Part shown: piece by piece, positions 61,001 through 64,000 of the stretch
Position numbering within the stretch: the stretch's first letter is position 1
Layout of the letters: the number at the start of each line of letters is the position of its first letter
The notes under the pieces: model-generated
Databases searched by the model: none
What the model was told of the DNA's origin: nothing
What the model saw: the letters and a program-made list of their open reading frames with translations, nothing else
Translations under genes and position numbers: made by a program
NCBI RefSeq assembly: GCF_016802725.1
Contig: NC_052671.1
Location: forward strand, 19,992,231 to 20,056,230
Reading direction: 5' to 3'
From: Solenopsis invicta
Lineage: Eukaryota > Arthropoda > Insecta > Hymenoptera > Formicidae
Length of the DNA: 64,000 bases

Positions 61001-64000
61001 ATTTCCCAGAGCGAATTGCAAACTAATCGCTATCTATGCGATATCTCACGTGTTTTACGTTAAAAAGCGTCAAACAAGCGTTGATCTGCATCAGAAACGA
61101 AACTATTGAAGTTCCCTGCGCGAATTGCAAATGAATCGTTATCTATGTGATATCTCACGTGTTTTACGATAAAACACGTCAAACAAGCGGTGATCTGCAT
61201 AATAAACGAAACTATTAAATTTCCCCGCTCGAATTGCAAATGAATCGTTATCTATGCGATATCTCACGTGTTTTACGTTAAAAAGCGTCGAACAAGCGTT
61301 GATCTGCATCAGAAACATAACTATTGAAGTTCCCAGCGCGAATTGCAAACGAATCGTTATCTATGCGATATCTCACGTGTTTTACCATAAAATGCTTCAA
61401 ACAAGCGTTGATCTGCATCAGAAACGTAACTATTGAATTTCCCAGCGCGAATTGCAAATGAATCGTTATCTATGCAGTATCTCACGTGTTTTACGTTAAA
61501 AAGCGTCGAAAAAGCGTTGATCTGCATCAGAAACGTAACTATTGAAGTTCCCAGCGCGAATTGCAAATGAATCGTTATCTATGCGATATCTCACGTGTTT
61601 TACGTTATAAAGCGCCGAACAAGTTTGAGCTGCATCAGAAACATAACTATTGATGTTCCAAGCACGAATTGCAAATCAATCGTTATCTATGCGATATCTT
61701 TCGTGTTATACGTTAAAAAGCGTCAAACAAGCGTGGATCTTCATCAGAAACGAAACTATTGACGTTTACAGCGAGAATTGCAAATTAAACGTTATCTATG
61801 CGATATCTCACGTGTTTTACGTTAAAAAGCGTCAAACAAGCGTTGATCTGCATCAGAAACGAAACTATTGAAGTTCCCTGCGCGAATTGTAAACGAATCG
61901 TTATCTATGCGATAACTCACGTGTTTTACGTTAAAATGCGTCGAACAAGCGTGTATCTTTTTCAGAAACATAACTATTGAAGTTCCCAGCGCGAATTGCA
62001 AATGAATCGTTATCTATGTTATATCTCACGTGTATTACGTTAAAATGCGTCTAACAAGCGTTGATCTGCATCAGAAACAAAACTATTGAAGTTCCCTGCG
62101 CGAATTGCAAATGAATCGTTATCTACGCGATATCTCACGTGTTTTACGTTATAAAGCGCCGAACAATCGTTGATCTGCATCAGAAACATAACTATTGATG
62201 TTCCAAGCACGAATTGACAATGAATCGTTATCTATGCGATATCTTTCGCTTCTTTACGTTAAAAAGCGTCAAACAAGCGTTGCTCTGCATTAGAAACGAA
62301 ACTATTGAAGTTCCCAGCGCGAATTGCAAATGAATCGTTATCTATGCGATATCTCAGGTGTTTTACGTTAAAAAGCGTCAAACAGGCGTTGATCTGCATC
62401 AGAAACGAAACTATTGAAGTTTCCTGCGCGAATTGCAAATGAATCGTTATCTATGCGATATCTCACGTGTTTTACGTTAAAAAGCGTCAAACAAGCGCTG
62501 ATCCGCATCAGAAACGAAACTATTGAAGTTCCCAGCGCGAATTGCAAACGAATCGGTATCTATGCGATATCTCACGTGTTTTACGTTAAAAAGCGTCGAA
62601 TAAGCGATGATCTGCATCAGAAACCTAACTATTGAAGATCCCATTGCGAATTGCAAACGAATCGCTATCTATGGGATATCTCACGGGTTTTACGTTAATA
62701 AGCTTCAAACAACCGTGGATCTTCATCAGAAACGAAACTATTGACGTTTACAGCGAGAATTGCAAATTAATCGTTATCTATGCGATATCTCACGTGTTTT
62801 ACGTTAAAAAGCGTCAAACAAGCGTTGATCTGCATAAGAAACGAAACTATTGAAGTTCCCTGCGCGAATTGCAAATGAATCGTTATCTATGCGATAACTC
62901 ACGTGTTTTACGTTAAAAAGAGTCGAACAAACGTTGATCTGCATCAGAAACATAACTATTGAAGATCCCAGCGCGAATTGCAAACGAATCGCTATCTATG
63001 CGATATCTCACGTGTTTTACGTTAAAAAGCGTCAAACAAGCGTGGATCTTCATCAGAAACGAAACTATTGACGTTTACAGCGAGAATTGCAAATTAATCG
63101 TTATCTATGCGATATCTCACGTGTTTTACGTTAAAAAGCGTCAAACAAGAGTTGATCTGCATCAGAAACGAAACTATTGAAGTTCCCTGCGCGAATTGCA
63201 AATGAATCGTTATCTATGCGATAACTCACGTGTTTTACGTTAAAATGCGTCGAACAAGCGTGGATCTTCATCAGAAACGAAACTATTGAAGTTCCCTGCG
63301 CGAATTGCAAATGAATCGTTATCTATGCGATATCTCACTTGTTTTACGTTAAAAAGCGTCGAACAAGCGTTGATCTGCATCAGAAACATAACTATTGAAG
63401 ATCCCAGCGCGAATTGCAAACGAATCGCTATCTATGCGATATCTCACGTGTTTTACGTTAAAAAGCGTCAAACAAGTGTTGATCCGCATCAGAAACGAAA
63501 CTATTGAAGTTCCCTGCTCGAATTGCAAATGAATCGTTATCTATGCGATATCTCACGTGTTTTACGTTATAAAGCGCCGAACAATCGTTGATCTGCATCA
63601 GAAACATAACTATTGATGTTCCAAGCACGAATTGCAAATGAATCGTTATCTATGCGATATCTTTCGTGTTTTACGTTAAAAAGCGTCAAACAAGCGTTGA
63701 TCTTCATCAGAAACGAAACTATTGAAGTTCCCTGCGCGAATTGCAAATGAATCGTTATCTATGCTATATCTCACGTGTTTTACGTTAAAAAACGTCAAAC
63801 AAGCGTGGATCTGCATCAGAAACGAAACTATTGAAGTTCCTTGCGCGAGTTGCAAATGAATCGTTCTCTATGCTATATCTCACGTGTTTTACGTTAAAAA
63901 GCGTCGAACAAGCGTTGATCTGCATCAGAAACATAACTATTGAAGATCCCAGCGCGAATTGCAAACGAATCGCTATCTATGCGATATCTCACGTGTTTTA

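Larger units (their letters stand above)
12206..64000 (+). repeat. satellite B, 109-bp unit, about 475 direct copies
   Basis: Starts abruptly with TCGTTATCTATGCG and continues past the window end. Counting a typical unit by eye gives 109 bp. Landmarks in order: TCGTTATCTATGCGATATCT, CACGTG, TTTTACGTTAAAA, GCGTC(G/A)AACAAGCG, GATCTGCATCAGAAAC, ACTATTGAAGTTCCC, GCGCGAATTGCAAATG. All copies face the same way. Named variants recur: GACGTTTACAGCGAG; TATAAAGCGCCGAACAATCG; GATGTTCCAAGCACG with TCTTTCGTG; AACACGTCAAACAAGCGGTG; and ATGCTTCAAACAAGGG. No transposon or gene interrupts it. The 60-109 residue open frames along it arise because 109 is 3x36+1 and are not genes. Chromosomal role is unknown; length and purity suggest heterochromatin, possibly centromeric. 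Confidence 0.96.

Noticed and set aside
12206..64000. Well over a hundred open frames of 60-109 residues with nearly identical sequence
   Set aside because: They follow the 109-bp repeat. Because 109 is one more than 36 codons, each frame runs through about two units before the same stop; homologous frames also exist on the other strand. No sign of codon-level selection.
12206..64000. CRISPR-like array
   Set aside because: The whole 109-bp unit is repeated with no unique spacers, and the DNA is eukaryotic.
12206..64000. CENP-B box in satellite B
   Set aside because: I looked on both strands of a typical unit for TTCGNNNNANNCGGG and did not find it; TTCGCGCTGGG is the nearest and lacks the required bases.
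1..64000. tRNA, rRNA or telomeric TTAGG repeats
   Set aside because: I saw no cloverleaf with conserved box motifs, no rRNA-like sequence and no run of TTAGG.

Overview
This window is eukaryotic nuclear DNA. It is AT-rich, contains short introns with GTAAGT-type donors, and carries transposon gene families typical of insects. A hymenopteran, most likely an ant, is my best guess. That is an inference from the transposon gene types, because no host marker gene is present.

Layout. (1) 1-4260, minus strand: two adjacent genes of a pairing I associate with insect transposable elements. One is a 643-residue transposase-like protein with TNP2/DUF4218-type features (2092-4023). Downstream of it is a four-exon DUF4806-type gene that runs off the left edge (1-1738). 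(2) 4261-5163: a CT-rich microsatellite and a decayed second copy of the 5' end of the transposase-like gene (about 4919-4975). (3) 5164-10150: a complete P-element-like DNA transposon, 4971 bp (5172-10142). It has an exact 8-bp target duplication (AATAGACT), inverted-repeat arms, a four-exon THAP-type transposase of 912 residues with no stop or frameshift, and an unrecognised three-exon mini-gene of 102 residues beyond the transposase stop. (4) 10151-11039: a cluster of small palindromic/MITE-like elements and an AT microsatellite. (5) 11040-12205: satellite A, a 70-bp unit in two types, first arranged as a trimer and then as a dimer. (6) 12206-64000: satellite B, a 109-bp unit, about 475 copies in direct orientation. 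I saw no inserted gene or transposon. It shows nested higher-order repeats of 37, 55 and about 106 monomers.

How it fits together. This looks like the edge of a large satellite block, probably pericentromeric or other heterochromatin, next to a transposon-rich shoulder. The most interesting item is the P-like transposon. Its ends, target duplication, splice phases and acidic catalytic residues are all in place, so it may be recently active, and it carries an extra small gene I cannot assign. All of the many 60-109 residue open frames after 12206 are by-products of the 109-bp repeat (109 = 3x36+1) and are not annotated as genes.
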